From: Caryophanales bacterium UBA4869
GTDB lineage: Bacteria; Bacillota_I; Bacilli_A; RFN20; CAG-288
Reading direction: 5' to 3'
Assembly (NCBI GenBank): GCA_002399505.1
Contig: DHDT01000021.1
Location: forward strand, 6,490 to 24,857
DNA: 18,368 nt
Under the pieces are notes generated by a model, which was not told the DNA's origin, did not search any database, and worked only from the letters and a program-made list of their open reading frames with translations. The position numbers and the translations under genes were made by a program. Below are positions 6,247 through 13,461 of this stretch, one piece after another. Within the stretch, counting starts at the first letter, position 1, and every line of letters starts with the position of its first letter.

Positions 6247-7342
6247 GACAAAAGGCCGTTTCTCGACTCACGATCAGATTCTCAGATTGGTAATAACTGC
6301 TTTTTTGAGTGCCTTAGGATATGTGTTGATGATGCTTGGAAAAGTTCTCCCTTATCCTTTGCTTCCTTTTCTGGAAATAGAACCTTCTGATGCCGTGGTT
6401 CTAGTCGCCTATGCCCTATATGGATTCTGGTCCTCAGGTGTAGTCGCTGTATTGAAGACTGTCTTGACTATGCTGACCTTCGGACCAGTCGGTTCGCCAA
6501 TACCAGTTGGCCAGATTACCGCCATTATCACGTCTTTAGCCTATTCCTTCGGTCTTTTCATCATGGACAAGGTCTTCCGGTCCTTTTCGAAAGGAACTCT
6601 TAACCGCATCATTTCCTATGTCTTCGTCATTCTCTTTGTCTCTTCTCTTCTGACTTACCTCAACTATCTTTTTATCACCCCGACTTTTATGACCTATGGT
6701 GCTCAGTTTCTGACCGTCTATGATTTCCAGAACAACCAGGGACTGAATGATACCTTCAATCAGTACTTCGGCGTCTTTAAGGGTTCATACGGCGCTATCA
6801 TCTTCTTAGCCTATTTCCCTTTCAACCTGCTCAAAGGACTTATAGTCTGCTGTATCTATGAACTCGTATTCAATCGTGTCATCTTCCATATTCTTAAAAG
6901 CGGTATGTTAGGAACCAACGCTTTCATGAAAGCTGAAGACTTTGCTTCCGTGTCTCCTTTTTCTTCTCTTTTGGTCTTAGGAGAAAGAGAAGCGAAGCTG
7001 AAGGCGAAGATCAAAGAAAAAGAAAAGAAGAAAAAAGATGATGAATCCAACTTCACCATCAACAGAATAAAAAGAGAAAAGAATTATTATCAGATTGTCT
7101 ATATTGTTCATAACGACAGAATAGTTAAAACACCTATTGAAGGCACTTTGGCTATCGACTCAATCAAGGCTCTGGCTCAAAGAGATTATCCTGATTCTCA
7201 TAATATATCGGTTAAGACTTCTGAGAAGACAGAAAACAAAGACTGTGTATCCTGCAATGAGAGCGAAGAGGATTTCTTTGACAAATATCACGCTGATTCT
7301 ATTTCGATAAAGACGATAACTTATCTTGTCACGATTGAATAA
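6230..7342 (+). CDS. ECF transporter S component (RibU-like) with long C-terminal tail
   Basis: A 370-residue membrane protein. Residues 1-220 form an energy-coupling-factor substrate-binding subunit with five or six hydrophobic segments (about 17-38, 53-75, 95-112, 126-147, 178-207). The LLPFLEIEPSDAVVLVAYALYG stretch is characteristic of this fold and closest in style to the riboflavin subunit RibU, but the substrate is not proven. It would work with a shared EcfA-A'-T module not found here. Unusually, about 150 residues follow the last membrane segment: a lysine/glutamate-rich coiled-coil-like stretch (252-270) and an unrecognised domain with a CVSC pair near 279-282 from the tail's perspective (residues 339-342). 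The ATG has AAGGA at 6220-6224, and the gene overlaps the pseudouridine synthase by 17 nt. Confidence 0.85.
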   Translation: MIAKSKTKGRFSTHDQILRLVITAFLSALGYVLMMLGKVLPYPLLPFLEIEPSDAVVLVAYALYGFWSSGVVAVLKTVLTMLTFGPVGSPIPVGQITAIITSLAYSFGLFIMDKVFRSFSKGTLNRIISYVFVILFVSSLLTYLNYLFITPTFMTYGAQFLTVYDFQNNQGLNDTFNQYFGVFKGSYGAIIFLAYFPFNLLKGLIVCCIYELVFNRVIFHILKSGMLGTNAFMKAEDFASVSPFSSLLVLGEREAKLKAKIKEKEKKKKDDESNFTINRIKREKNYYQIVYIVHNDRIVKTPIEGTLAIDSIKALAQRDYPDSHNISVKTSEKTENKDCVSCNESEEDFFDKYHADSISIKTITYLVTIE

Positions 7343-7347
7343 GCATT

Positions 7348-7375
7348 AAAAAAGCCCCATTTCTGGGGCTTTTTT
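7348..7375. terminator. Bidirectional terminator between the ECF gene and ferredoxin
   Basis: AAAAAAGCCCC (7348-7358) pairs perfectly with GGGGCTTTTTT (7365-7375), giving a U-run in both directions. It lies 5 nt after the ECF stop and 9 nt beyond the ferredoxin stop on the other strand. Confidence 0.95.
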
Positions 7376-7384
7376 AAAGAATAT

Positions 7385-7579
7385 TTACTTTTCGATTTCG
7401 ATAGCACTGACGGGGCAGGACTGAGCAGCTTCTTCAGCACTTCCTTCATCTTCAGGGGCTACGGCACCAATGACACCGGCTTTGCCATCATCTTCGATAG
7501 CGAAGACATTAGGGCAGATTCCAGTGCAAGCACCACAACCGATGCACAGATCCTTATTGACATTAACTTTAACAGCCAT
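7385..7579 (-). CDS. Small [4Fe-4S] ferredoxin
   Basis: A 64-residue electron carrier. The motif CIGCGACTGIC places cysteines at 12, 15, 18 and 22, and QSCP supplies Cys55. The single cluster is expected on Cys12, Cys15, Cys18 and Cys55, as in Thermotoga-type monocluster ferredoxins. There Cys20 (equivalent to Cys22 here) forms a disulphide with a second cysteine that is missing here. The acidic middle and tail are typical. GGAGG at 7589-7593 precedes the ATG. A good promoter (7607-7635) and a terminator make this a single-gene unit. It probably donates electrons to several cytosolic enzymes. Confidence 0.95.
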   Translation of the reverse strand: MAVKVNVNKDLCIGCGACTGICPNVFAIEDDGKAGVIGAVAPEDEGSAEEAAQSCPVSAIEIEK

Positions 7580-7606
7580 TCTTTTATACCTCCGAGATAT
7601 AAAGCT

Positions 7607-7635
7607 ATTGTAATATCATAAGAACTTTTAATCAA
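7607..7635 (-). promoter_or_regulatory. Ferredoxin promoter
   Basis: On the minus strand TTGATT (7630-7635) and TACAAT (7607-7612) are 17 bp apart; predicted start near 7600, leader about 20 nt. Confidence 0.75.
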
Positions 7636-7667
7636 GAAGATAGCTTGATAATTGATGAATTATTTCA

Positions 7668-7699
7668 TTGACATAAGCCCTACTTAGAGTTAATATAAT
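7668..7699 (+). promoter_or_regulatory. tRNA-Ile(GAT) promoter
   Basis: A consensus TTGACA (7668-7673) is followed after 17 bp by TAATAT (7691-7696), overlapping TATAAT (7694-7699, 20-bp spacing). The tRNA starts at 7712. Confidence 0.8.
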
Positions 7700-7711
7700 T
7701 CACGCCTAGAT

Positions 7712-7788
7712 GGGTCTTTAGCTCAGCTGGTTAGAGCGTGCGCTTGATAAGCGCAAGGTCGGTGGTCCGATCCCACTAAGACCCACCA
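7712..7788 (+). tRNA. tRNA-Ile(GAT), with C55 in the T loop
   Basis: A 77-nt cloverleaf with encoded CCA: acceptor GGGTCTT/AAGACCC, anticodon stem TGCGC/GCGCA, loop TTGATAA, anticodon GAT. The T stem GGTGG/CCACT is sound, but the loop reads TCCGATC, so the normally invariant U55 (7767) is C. Confidence 0.94.
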
Positions 7789-7801
7789 TCTTGTTAAAAA
7801 C

Positions 7802-7825
7802 GATTCGGGTGACCGAATCTTTTTT
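7802..7825 (+). terminator. Terminator after tRNA-Ile(GAT)
   Basis: GATTCGG (7802-7808), loop gtga, CCGAATC (7813-7819), then TTTTTT. Confidence 0.92.
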
Positions 7826-7864
7826 ATTTCTCTCCCGCCGTTTTTATCTTTCTGTTTACTTTTC

Positions 7865-7893
7865 TTGAAAGAACAAACCGGCAATGTTATCAT
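7865..7893 (+). promoter_or_regulatory. Promoter of the tRNA-Val/tRNA-Thr unit
   Basis: TTGAAA (7865-7870), 17-bp spacer, TATCAT (7888-7893) with an extended TG at 7885-7886. Confidence 0.7.
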
Positions 7894-7907
7894 ATATGGG
7901 CTTTTTA

Positions 7908-7983
7908 GGGTTTATAGCTCAGCTGGGAGAGCGCTTCCTTCACACGGAAGAGGTCAACGGTCCGAGTCCGCTTAAACCCACCA
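7908..7983 (+). tRNA. tRNA-Val(CAC), with C55 in the T loop
   Basis: A 76-nt cloverleaf with encoded CCA: acceptor GGGTTTA/TAAACCC, D stem GCTC/GAGC, anticodon stem CTTCC/GGAAG, loop TTCACAC, anticodon CAC at 7941-7943. The T loop reads TCCGAGT (C at position 55, 7962). The T stem 7956-7960/7968-7972 has an A-C mismatch at its second pair. Five nt separate it from tRNA-Thr. Confidence 0.92.
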
Positions 7984-7988
7984 GGCAT

Positions 7989-8064
7989 GCCAACATAGCT
8001 CAGCTGGTAGAGCAACTGATTTGTAATCAGTAGGTTGTAGGTTCGACTCCTATTGTTGGCACCA
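7989..8064 (+). tRNA. tRNA-Thr(TGT)
   Basis: A 76-nt cloverleaf with encoded CCA: acceptor GCCAACA/TGTTGGC, anticodon stem ACTGA/TCAGT, loop TTTGTAA, anticodon TGT. The T loop TTCGACT is normal. Confidence 0.95.
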
Positions 8065-8075
8065 CTTCAAAAATC

Positions 8076-8122
8076 AAAAGGGCTGTTGCAAAACTCACAA
8101 AACAGTTTGCACAGCCCTTTTT
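8076..8122. terminator. Long bidirectional terminator after tRNA-Thr
   Basis: An imperfect stem pairs AAGGGCTGT plus GCAAA (8078-8092) with TTTGC plus ACAGCCCTT (8106-8119). It is followed by T runs on both strands (TTTTT on +; TTTTGATTTTTG on -). It can stop both the tRNA transcript and the methyltransferase transcript from the other side. Confidence 0.85.
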
Positions 8123-8142
8123 GTTGTTAGTCTTAATCGATT

Positions 8143-8163
8143 GAGAACGCGGCGAGCGTTCTC
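8143..8163. repeat. Perfect 8-bp hairpin just after the methyltransferase stop
   Basis: GAGAACGC (8143-8150) and GCGTTCTC (8156-8163) with a 5-nt loop, two nt beyond the minus-strand stop codon. No T run follows on either strand, so it may protect the mRNA 3' end rather than terminate. Confidence 0.6.
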
Positions 8164-8165
8164 TG

Positions 8166-9470
8166 TTATCCTAAAAGATTTGCTCTGAGGCCTTTAGGAA
8201 GATAGTTCTTTATTCTGACGCCTCTTTTTTTTCCAAAGCCGAGACGAAGACCTCTGTAGGTCAAAATGACCAGACCGTCTTTGTTTTGACTATCAGTGCG
8301 GATTTCATTTCCTTGGACATAATCCAAAGCTTCTTTCGTCTCGAGCTCGAGAGTCGGTATAGACTGACTCACTTTTGAATAGGCGTGGTCGTAAGGACAT
8401 TTAGGATGATCGGTGTCATCGTTTATCTTGATTCCGGGAGCTATGAAAGGAAGCTTTGAAATTTCATCGTACATTCTAGTCAGAAGATATTCGTTTTTCT
8501 TATAGCTGAAGACATTGAGTCTGGATTTGTCATCTTTCTTCTTATATTTGATTTCATGAGCCTGATAGGAAGAGCCTTTGGTTTTTCTCAGGAAACAGAA
8601 ATAGATGCCTTCTCCCTGATAGATACCGGGAACAAGATGATAGCCGATGTTCTTTCTTCCTTTGAGGATATCAGAAGAGACATTGACCGCTATCATTTCA
8701 AGCTCAGGGTGTTTCTTCAGTATTTTTGCTACTCTCTCTTCGTCTTCTTCGACTGACAGAGAACAGGTGGAATAGGCGATTATTCCCTCTTCTTTTGTAA
8801 GAGAGACGGCTTTCTCCAAGAGATCATCCTGGATAGGAAGAAGGCGGTCGACTTTTTCCTTGGACCAGTCCTCTTTCATCTTGCTGTCTTTTCTGATCAT
8901 TCCGCTTCCTGAACAGGGGGCATCCAAAATAACTAAATCAAAGACGGGTTCCACTTCTAATCGGACTGGGTCAAGAGCCAGAGAATAAATAGAGGAAAGG
9001 CCCAGACGGTCGGTGTTTTTGGTTATTTCCAACGCTCTTTTATAGGAGATGTCATTGGCGATGATGACGGCATCTTCTCTTCTGAGACTGAGGGCGATTG
9101 ACTTGCCTCCGGGGGCAGCACAGAGATCGATTACCAGAGGATTTGGTTTTAGCAAAGGAGCCAGATAATAAGATATGGCGGCGCTTGAGGGATCGAGAAT
9201 ATAGAAGCCTCCTCCGAAATGAAGGAGACTCTTCCCTAGCTTTTCCTCTTCTTTGTCAAAACGAAATAATATGTAATCTCTTTCATTTGGTCTTAAGTCT
9301 TTATAACAATTTAGTAGGGTCTCTTCATTTAATTTTGATTTATTTAGCAATAATGAGGAAATAGGGTTTTCTGAAAGAGCCTTAGTAAAGGCACAAATAT
9401 TGTTTTTAGTCGCATAGGGAGAAAGAAGAGAAGAAAAATCGAAACCGTCGTTCTTGTCTGTGATAGCCAT
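8166..9470 (-). CDS. RsmB/RsmF-type rRNA cytosine-C5 methyltransferase
   Basis: A 434-residue SAM-dependent enzyme of the NOL1/NOP2/Sun family that makes 5-methylcytosine in rRNA. Motif I is DLCAAPGGK (Cys117-Lys123, SAM binding). Motif IV is DAPCSGSG (Cys186, product release) and motif VI is YSTCS (Cys236, the nucleophile that attacks the cytosine). The C-terminal 120 residues, ending GLRLGFGKKRGVRIKNYLP, resemble the RNA-binding extension of RsmF-type enzymes rather than RsmB, which instead carries an N-terminal NusB-like domain. The exact rRNA position is not determinable. GAAAGG precedes the ATG by about 10 nt on the minus strand. It diverges from the gene at 9555. Confidence 0.9.
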   Translation of the reverse strand: MAITDKNDGFDFSSLLSPYATKNNICAFTKALSENPISSLLLNKSKLNEETLLNCYKDLRPNERDYILFRFDKEEEKLGKSLLHFGGGFYILDPSSAAISYYLAPLLKPNPLVIDLCAAPGGKSIALSLRREDAVIIANDISYKRALEITKNTDRLGLSSIYSLALDPVRLEVEPVFDLVILDAPCSGSGMIRKDSKMKEDWSKEKVDRLLPIQDDLLEKAVSLTKEEGIIAYSTCSLSVEEDEERVAKILKKHPELEMIAVNVSSDILKGRKNIGYHLVPGIYQGEGIYFCFLRKTKGSSYQAHEIKYKKKDDKSRLNVFSYKKNEYLLTRMYDEISKLPFIAPGIKINDDTDHPKCPYDHAYSKVSQSIPTLELETKEALDYVQGNEIRTDSQNKDGLVILTYRGLRLGFGKKRGVRIKNYLPKGLRANLLG

Positions 9471-9505
9471 TTCATCAGTGCCTTTCTTCGATTGAAAAAT
9501 AATTA

Positions 9506-9529
9506 ATTGATGATAATATCAATTATAAT
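9506..9529 (+). promoter_or_regulatory. Predicted promoter region of the 162-residue protein
   Basis: A consensus TATAAT at 9524-9529 has no good -35. An inverted repeat ATTGAT (9506-9511) / ATCAAT (9518-9523) occupies the spacer. ATTATAAT at 9522-9529 is itself palindromic, so a -10 can be read on both strands. Weak prediction. Confidence 0.4.
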
Positions 9530-9554
9530 GGTTTTAGTTAAAAGGGGAATACAT

Positions 9555-10043
9555 ATGAAAAAAGCTAAGAAGGCCAATCCGGTCAGAAAGATGACAGCCA
9601 GACCTATCATCAAGACTAAGGAACCGACTGAATGCGATGTCGTTGATACTGGTGAAGATCTCTTCTTATCGATGAACGGCAAGAAAGAGAAATTTGCCTC
9701 TCAGCTTTCTCCTTTTTATGCTGTCAAAGAGTTTTTCTTCAAAGGTGTGTTTACCTCAGGAAGCGAAATCAGACTTCTTCGTGACAACGGAGAAGAAGTT
9801 CCGGTTCACCATTCTGCCAACTGCGGATATACGTTAGTCGGGAAAGCCCAGAGATTCTTCCAGGCTTCCAAAGCCCTCTGCGCAAACGGAGAAGCCAGCG
9901 ATGACCAGGAATATGTCTATATCAATGAGCATTCCACCCTCTCATATATCGGGCCTAATGAGGAACACACTCTTTATGTCAGAGTCTACGATAATCTAAC
10001 CGGTGTGAAGAACGACCGCTGGGTTGTCATCTATATTGATTAA
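9555..10043 (+). CDS. Conserved-looking hypothetical protein, 162 residues
   Basis: I do not recognise this family. The protein starts with a basic, probably disordered tail (KKAKKANPVRK, then further lysines and arginines to about residue 22). The rest looks like a compact, mostly beta fold with aromatic residues (FYAVKEFFFKGVF, then LYVRVYDNLTG) and two cysteines near 84 and 98. No signal peptide or membrane segment is present. The ATG at 9555 is chosen because AAAGGGG (9541-9547) lies 7 nt before it. An in-frame ATG at 9507 would overlap the promoter and encode an odd hydrophobic leader. Codon use and GC match the nearby housekeeping genes. It is a single-gene unit with its own terminator. 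Confidence 0.75.
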   Translation: MKKAKKANPVRKMTARPIIKTKEPTECDVVDTGEDLFLSMNGKKEKFASQLSPFYAVKEFFFKGVFTSGSEIRLLRDNGEEVPVHHSANCGYTLVGKAQRFFQASKALCANGEASDDQEYVYINEHSTLSYIGPNEEHTLYVRVYDNLTGVKNDRWVVIYID

Positions 10044-10051
10044 TTAGGCTT

Positions 10052-10077
10052 AGTCCTCTGAAAAGAGGACTTTTCTT
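10052..10077 (+). terminator. Terminator after the 162-residue protein
   Basis: AGTCCTCT (10052-10059), GAAA loop, AGAGGACT (10064-10071), then TTTCTT. Confidence 0.9.
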
Positions 10078-10087
10078 ATGCTATAAT
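10058..10087 (+). promoter_or_regulatory. Promoter of the pdp/ABC-F operon (extended -10)
   Basis: A perfect extended -10, TGC followed by TATAAT (10079-10087), has CTGAAA (10058-10063) as a -35 with an 18-bp spacer. It overlaps the upstream terminator. Confidence 0.75.
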
Positions 10088-10112
10088 CATCTCTAGAATT
10101 GAGGTAAGCCCT

Positions 10113-11456
10113 ATGGATATGATTGAGATTATTGAGAAGAAGAAGAGAAAAGAAGAACTGAATCAGCAAGAAATCCAATATTGGATCAAAAACTATTCCG
10201 ATGGAAACATTCCTGACTATCAGGTTTCTTCTCTTTTGATGGCCATCGTCTTAAACGGCATGACTGAAAAAGAGACTTTTAATCTTACGGAAGCGATGAT
10301 GCATTCGGGAAAGATGCTTGATCTTTCGGCTATCAAAGGAATCAAATGCGACAAGCATTCCACCGGCGGCGTCGGTGACAAGACCAGTCTGGCCTTATGC
10401 CCGATGGTGGCAAGTCTTGGCATTAAGATCGCCAAGATGTCAGGACGCGGCTTAGGTTTCACCGGCGGTACCTTAGACAAGCTCGAATCTATTCCCGGCA
10501 TGAGCATCACTCTTTCACCGGAAGATTTTATCGATGCCGTCAACAAAGTCGGCATGTCAATCATCGGTCAGTCCGATGAATTGGTTTTAGCCGATAAGAA
10601 GCTCTATGCCTTAAGAGATGTCACTGGAACTGTTGATTCCACTGCCCTTATTGCCTCTTCTATCATGTCGAAGAAACTCGCTTCTGGCTGTGACTGCATC
10701 CTTCTTGACGTAAAATACGGAGAAGGTGCCTTTATGCAGACTAAAGAAGCAGCTGAGAACTTAGCTAAGCTGATGGTGAAGATCGGAACTAATTTCCATC
10801 GTGATGTCAGGGCTGAAATCACCTCGATGAATCAGCCTTTGGGCTTTGCTATCGGAAACATCCTTGAAGTCAAGGAAGCCATCGACACTCTGCATGGAAA
10901 AGGACCTAAGGATTTCACCGAACTCTGTCTGTCTTCAGGATCTACCATGTTGGTTCAGGCTAAACTCTATAAGACTCGCGAAGGAGCCAGAAAGGCCCTT
11001 TTGGAGACTATTGAGAACGGAAAAGCCTTTGAAGTCTTCCGTCAGTTTGTCATCAGACAGGGCGGAGACGTCAAATATATCGATGACACCTCCCTTTTCC
11101 CTAACGCCAGCTATATCTTCCCGGCCCGTTCTATCAAGGAAGGCTATATCAGTGCCATCCATACTAAGGAATTAGGTTTGGCTTCTATGGAACTTGGTGC
11201 CGGACGTGAGACTAAGGACGATATCATCGATCCGACAGCGGGTATCGTGGTTCATAAGAAACTCGGCGACAAAGTTGCCAAAGGCGATATTCTCTTCACT
11301 CTCTACACTGAAAGAGACAATATGGCTTCGATGATTTCCAAGGTTCAGAATGAGTTTGAATTCTCAACTGACCCTGTCAAGGATATTCCAGCTGTTGTCG
11401 AAGAGCTGATCACTTATGATGAGACGACCGATAAGTTCACTATAACAAAGGATTAA
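10113..11456 (+). CDS. pdp: Pyrimidine-nucleoside phosphorylase
   Basis: A 447-residue enzyme that splits thymidine, uridine or deoxyuridine with phosphate into the base and (deoxy)ribose-1-phosphate. The active-site signature KHSTGGVGDK (Lys81-Lys90) binds phosphate, and SGRGLGFTGGTLDKLE (110-125) is the family signature. Arg168, Ser183 and Lys187 sit where the base-contacting residues of bacterial pyrimidine phosphorylases are expected. The C-terminal domain with GIVVHKKLGDKVAKGD is the usual barrel-sandwich-like module. DeoA (thymidine-specific) is the alternative name; the length and Firmicute context favour Pdp. GAGG at 10101-10104 precedes the ATG. The ABC-F gene follows after 4 nt, so they are co-transcribed. 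No other deo gene is seen. Confidence 0.95.
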   Translation: MDMIEIIEKKKRKEELNQQEIQYWIKNYSDGNIPDYQVSSLLMAIVLNGMTEKETFNLTEAMMHSGKMLDLSAIKGIKCDKHSTGGVGDKTSLALCPMVASLGIKIAKMSGRGLGFTGGTLDKLESIPGMSITLSPEDFIDAVNKVGMSIIGQSDELVLADKKLYALRDVTGTVDSTALIASSIMSKKLASGCDCILLDVKYGEGAFMQTKEAAENLAKLMVKIGTNFHRDVRAEITSMNQPLGFAIGNILEVKEAIDTLHGKGPKDFTELCLSSGSTMLVQAKLYKTREGARKALLETIENGKAFEVFRQFVIRQGGDVKYIDDTSLFPNASYIFPARSIKEGYISAIHTKELGLASMELGAGRETKDDIIDPTAGIVVHKKLGDKVAKGDILFTLYTERDNMASMISKVQNEFEFSTDPVKDIPAVVEELITYDETTDKFTITKD

Positions 11457-11460
11457 TCAA

Positions 11461-13365
11461 ATGGCTGTCATTCTTTCCGTCCAGGACTTGTACAAAGAGT
11501 TTTCCGGTGTTCGTCTTTTCGAACCTACCTCTTTTATCGTGCGCGACCACGATCGGGTCGCTGTTTTAGGACCTAACGGAACCGGAAAATCAACTTTGCT
11601 GAAGATGATCTTGGGACAGGAGGAAAAGAACGGAGGGAATGTCATCATCTCCAAGAACTGTTCTATCGGATATCTTTCTCAGGATGTCATCGAAGATCCC
11701 AATCACACTCTCTATGAAGAAGCTCTTTCAGTCTTTAAAAATCTGATTGAGGAAGAAAAGAAAATCAATGAGCTTGCTCAGCGTATCTCTTCTTCTCCTG
11801 ACGATGAAAAACTCCTTTTGGAGTACTCGAACAAGCAGACGGCCTTTGAGGCCGAAGGCGGATACGAGTACCAATATAAGATCTCCACTATTCTCAATAT
11901 GTTCTCTTTCTCAAAGGATGACTATCAAAGACAGGTCAGAACCTTTTCAGGCGGTGAGAAGACGCGTGTCGCCTTCGCTAAGCTTCTTCTTCTCAATCCT
12001 GATCTTCTCATCCTCGATGAACCTACTAACCATCTAGACATCATCTCCATCGAATGGCTGGAAGATTATCTTCAGACCTATCAGGGAGCAGTTCTTTTTG
12101 TCTCCCATGATATCGCCTTTGTGAGAAAACTCGCCAATCGCATTCTCGATATCGACAATCACGTCTATACTTTCTATAACAATGACTATGAACACTTTGC
12201 CATCGAGAAGAAACAGCGCTATGAGAATGCTCTTGAGGCTTTCAAGAATCAGGAAGAAGAAAAAGAGAAGCTCAGGAAGTTCATCACTTTCTATATGCCT
12301 AAGCCCCGCTTTGCTTCCAGAGCCCGTGACCGAGTCCACAAACTCGACAAACTGGAAAAGAATTCAGTCATCGATCCTAAGATCCGTGATGACAAGAAGA
12401 TGTCGATGGGTCTCAAAGGTCAGATCAGAGACGGCAAGAAGCTAATTGACTTCAATCAGGTCTCAGTCGGCTTTGATAAGCCTCTGATCAGTGATATCAC
12501 CTTTACTCTCTTTGGAAGAGATCACCTGGCTGTCATGGGGGCAAATGGTGCCGGTAAGACTACATTTGGCCGAGTTCTTCTCAATGAGCTTCAGCCTCTC
12601 TCAGGTTCGATAAGACGCTACTTCCATATGACTGAGGGAGTTCTTCGTCAGGATATCAGATCCTATCAGGATGACGAGACTCTGTTCAATTATTTCCGCA
12701 ATCTCTATCCTAGGATGTCAAACGAGGATATCTATTCCGGTTTGGCCCGTTACGCCTTCACCTATACCGAGGCCAATGAGAAAAGGCTGTCTGACTTATC
12801 AGGCGGAGAACTGATGAGAATCGAAATCCTTCATCTGTCCTTTGAAGACTATGACCTTCTCCTTCTCGATGAACCGACTAATCATCTCGACATGCTTTCT
12901 TCTTCCGAACTTATCAACGCCCTCAATGATTACGAAGGAACTTTGGTCATCATATCTCATGACCGTGACTTTGTAGACAAGACCTGCGATAAGCTTCTTT
13001 ATTTCTATGATGACAAGGGCTACTACTATAACGGACCTTATTCTGAATTCCGCGAAAAAGAGCTGGTCAGCATCATGAATGAGAAGAAACAGAAGCTGGA
13101 AGCTGAAAACCAGGAAAGAAAACAGGTCAAGCTGGCAGAGAAAATAGCTTCTCCTGTCAAGAAGACGAGACTTACTCGTGAGTCGCCGGAGAAAATCTTG
13201 GAAAAGATTGATAAAGCCGAGAAGAAAAAGAAAGAGCTGACGGAGTTATGTTCCCTTCCCGAATACTATAATGACCAAGACAAAATGGCTCAGCTGAGTT
13301 CTGACTTAGACCGAGTCACAGAGGAATTAAAGGCCTTATTTGACGATTTAGAGAAGGCTATGTAA
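11461..13365 (+). CDS. ABC-F ATPase, YdiF-like
   Basis: A 634-residue cytosolic protein with two ABC domains and no membrane segment. Domain 1 has Walker A GPNGTGKST (37-45), signature FSGGE (162-166) and Walker B ending DEPTNHLD (Glu187). A charged linker (about 240-315) with YMPKPRFASRARDR corresponds to the P-site tRNA interaction motif. Domain 2 has GANGAGKTT (360-368), LSGGE (446-450) and DEPTNHLD (Glu471). A lysine/glutamate-rich coiled coil occupies the C-terminal 100 residues, as in YdiF/Uup-type proteins. ABC-F proteins act on the ribosomal E site to relieve stalls; some give antibiotic resistance, but nothing here marks a resistance subtype. AAAGGA (11447-11452) lies inside the end of pdp. 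Confidence 0.93.
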   Translation: MAVILSVQDLYKEFSGVRLFEPTSFIVRDHDRVAVLGPNGTGKSTLLKMILGQEEKNGGNVIISKNCSIGYLSQDVIEDPNHTLYEEALSVFKNLIEEEKKINELAQRISSSPDDEKLLLEYSNKQTAFEAEGGYEYQYKISTILNMFSFSKDDYQRQVRTFSGGEKTRVAFAKLLLLNPDLLILDEPTNHLDIISIEWLEDYLQTYQGAVLFVSHDIAFVRKLANRILDIDNHVYTFYNNDYEHFAIEKKQRYENALEAFKNQEEEKEKLRKFITFYMPKPRFASRARDRVHKLDKLEKNSVIDPKIRDDKKMSMGLKGQIRDGKKLIDFNQVSVGFDKPLISDITFTLFGRDHLAVMGANGAGKTTFGRVLLNELQPLSGSIRRYFHMTEGVLRQDIRSYQDDETLFNYFRNLYPRMSNEDIYSGLARYAFTYTEANEKRLSDLSGGELMRIEILHLSFEDYDLLLLDEPTNHLDMLSSSELINALNDYEGTLVIISHDRDFVDKTCDKLLYFYDDKGYYYNGPYSEFREKELVSIMNEKKQKLEAENQERKQVKLAEKIASPVKKTRLTRESPEKILEKIDKAEKKKKELTELCSLPEYYNDQDKMAQLSSDLDRVTEELKALFDDLEKAM

Positions 13366-13409
13366 CCAATTACACTAAAAAAAACTATTTATTAATGTAA
13401 TTTATAGTA

Positions 13410-13415
13410 TATAAT
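13410..13415 (+). promoter_or_regulatory. Predicted -10 of typA
   Basis: A consensus TATAAT at 13410-13415 lies 46 nt before the ATG. The -35 region is poor. The ABC-F to typA gap holds only a 6-bp inverted repeat (ATTACA/TGTAAT) and no clear terminator, so read-through from the ABC-F gene may also contribute. Confidence 0.5.
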
Positions 13416-13461
13416 CATTTTTGCTTTGTTTTTAGTGAGCCTTATAGATGGAGGTACTCGT

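Noticed and set aside
9507..9554. Longer start for the 162-residue protein
   Set aside because: It would start inside the promoter region; AAAGGGG directly precedes the ATG at 9555.
10220..11175. Several ORFs of 70-115 codons overlapping pdp on both strands
   Set aside because: They are shadows of a well-supported coding sequence, with no independent start signals.
11461..13365. ABC-F gene as an antibiotic-resistance determinant
   Set aside because: Domain layout and coiled-coil tail suit housekeeping YdiF/Uup-type proteins; nothing diagnostic of a resistance subtype is visible.
13426..13461. Longer TypA start
   Set aside because: GGAGGT and family alignment both place the start at 13462.
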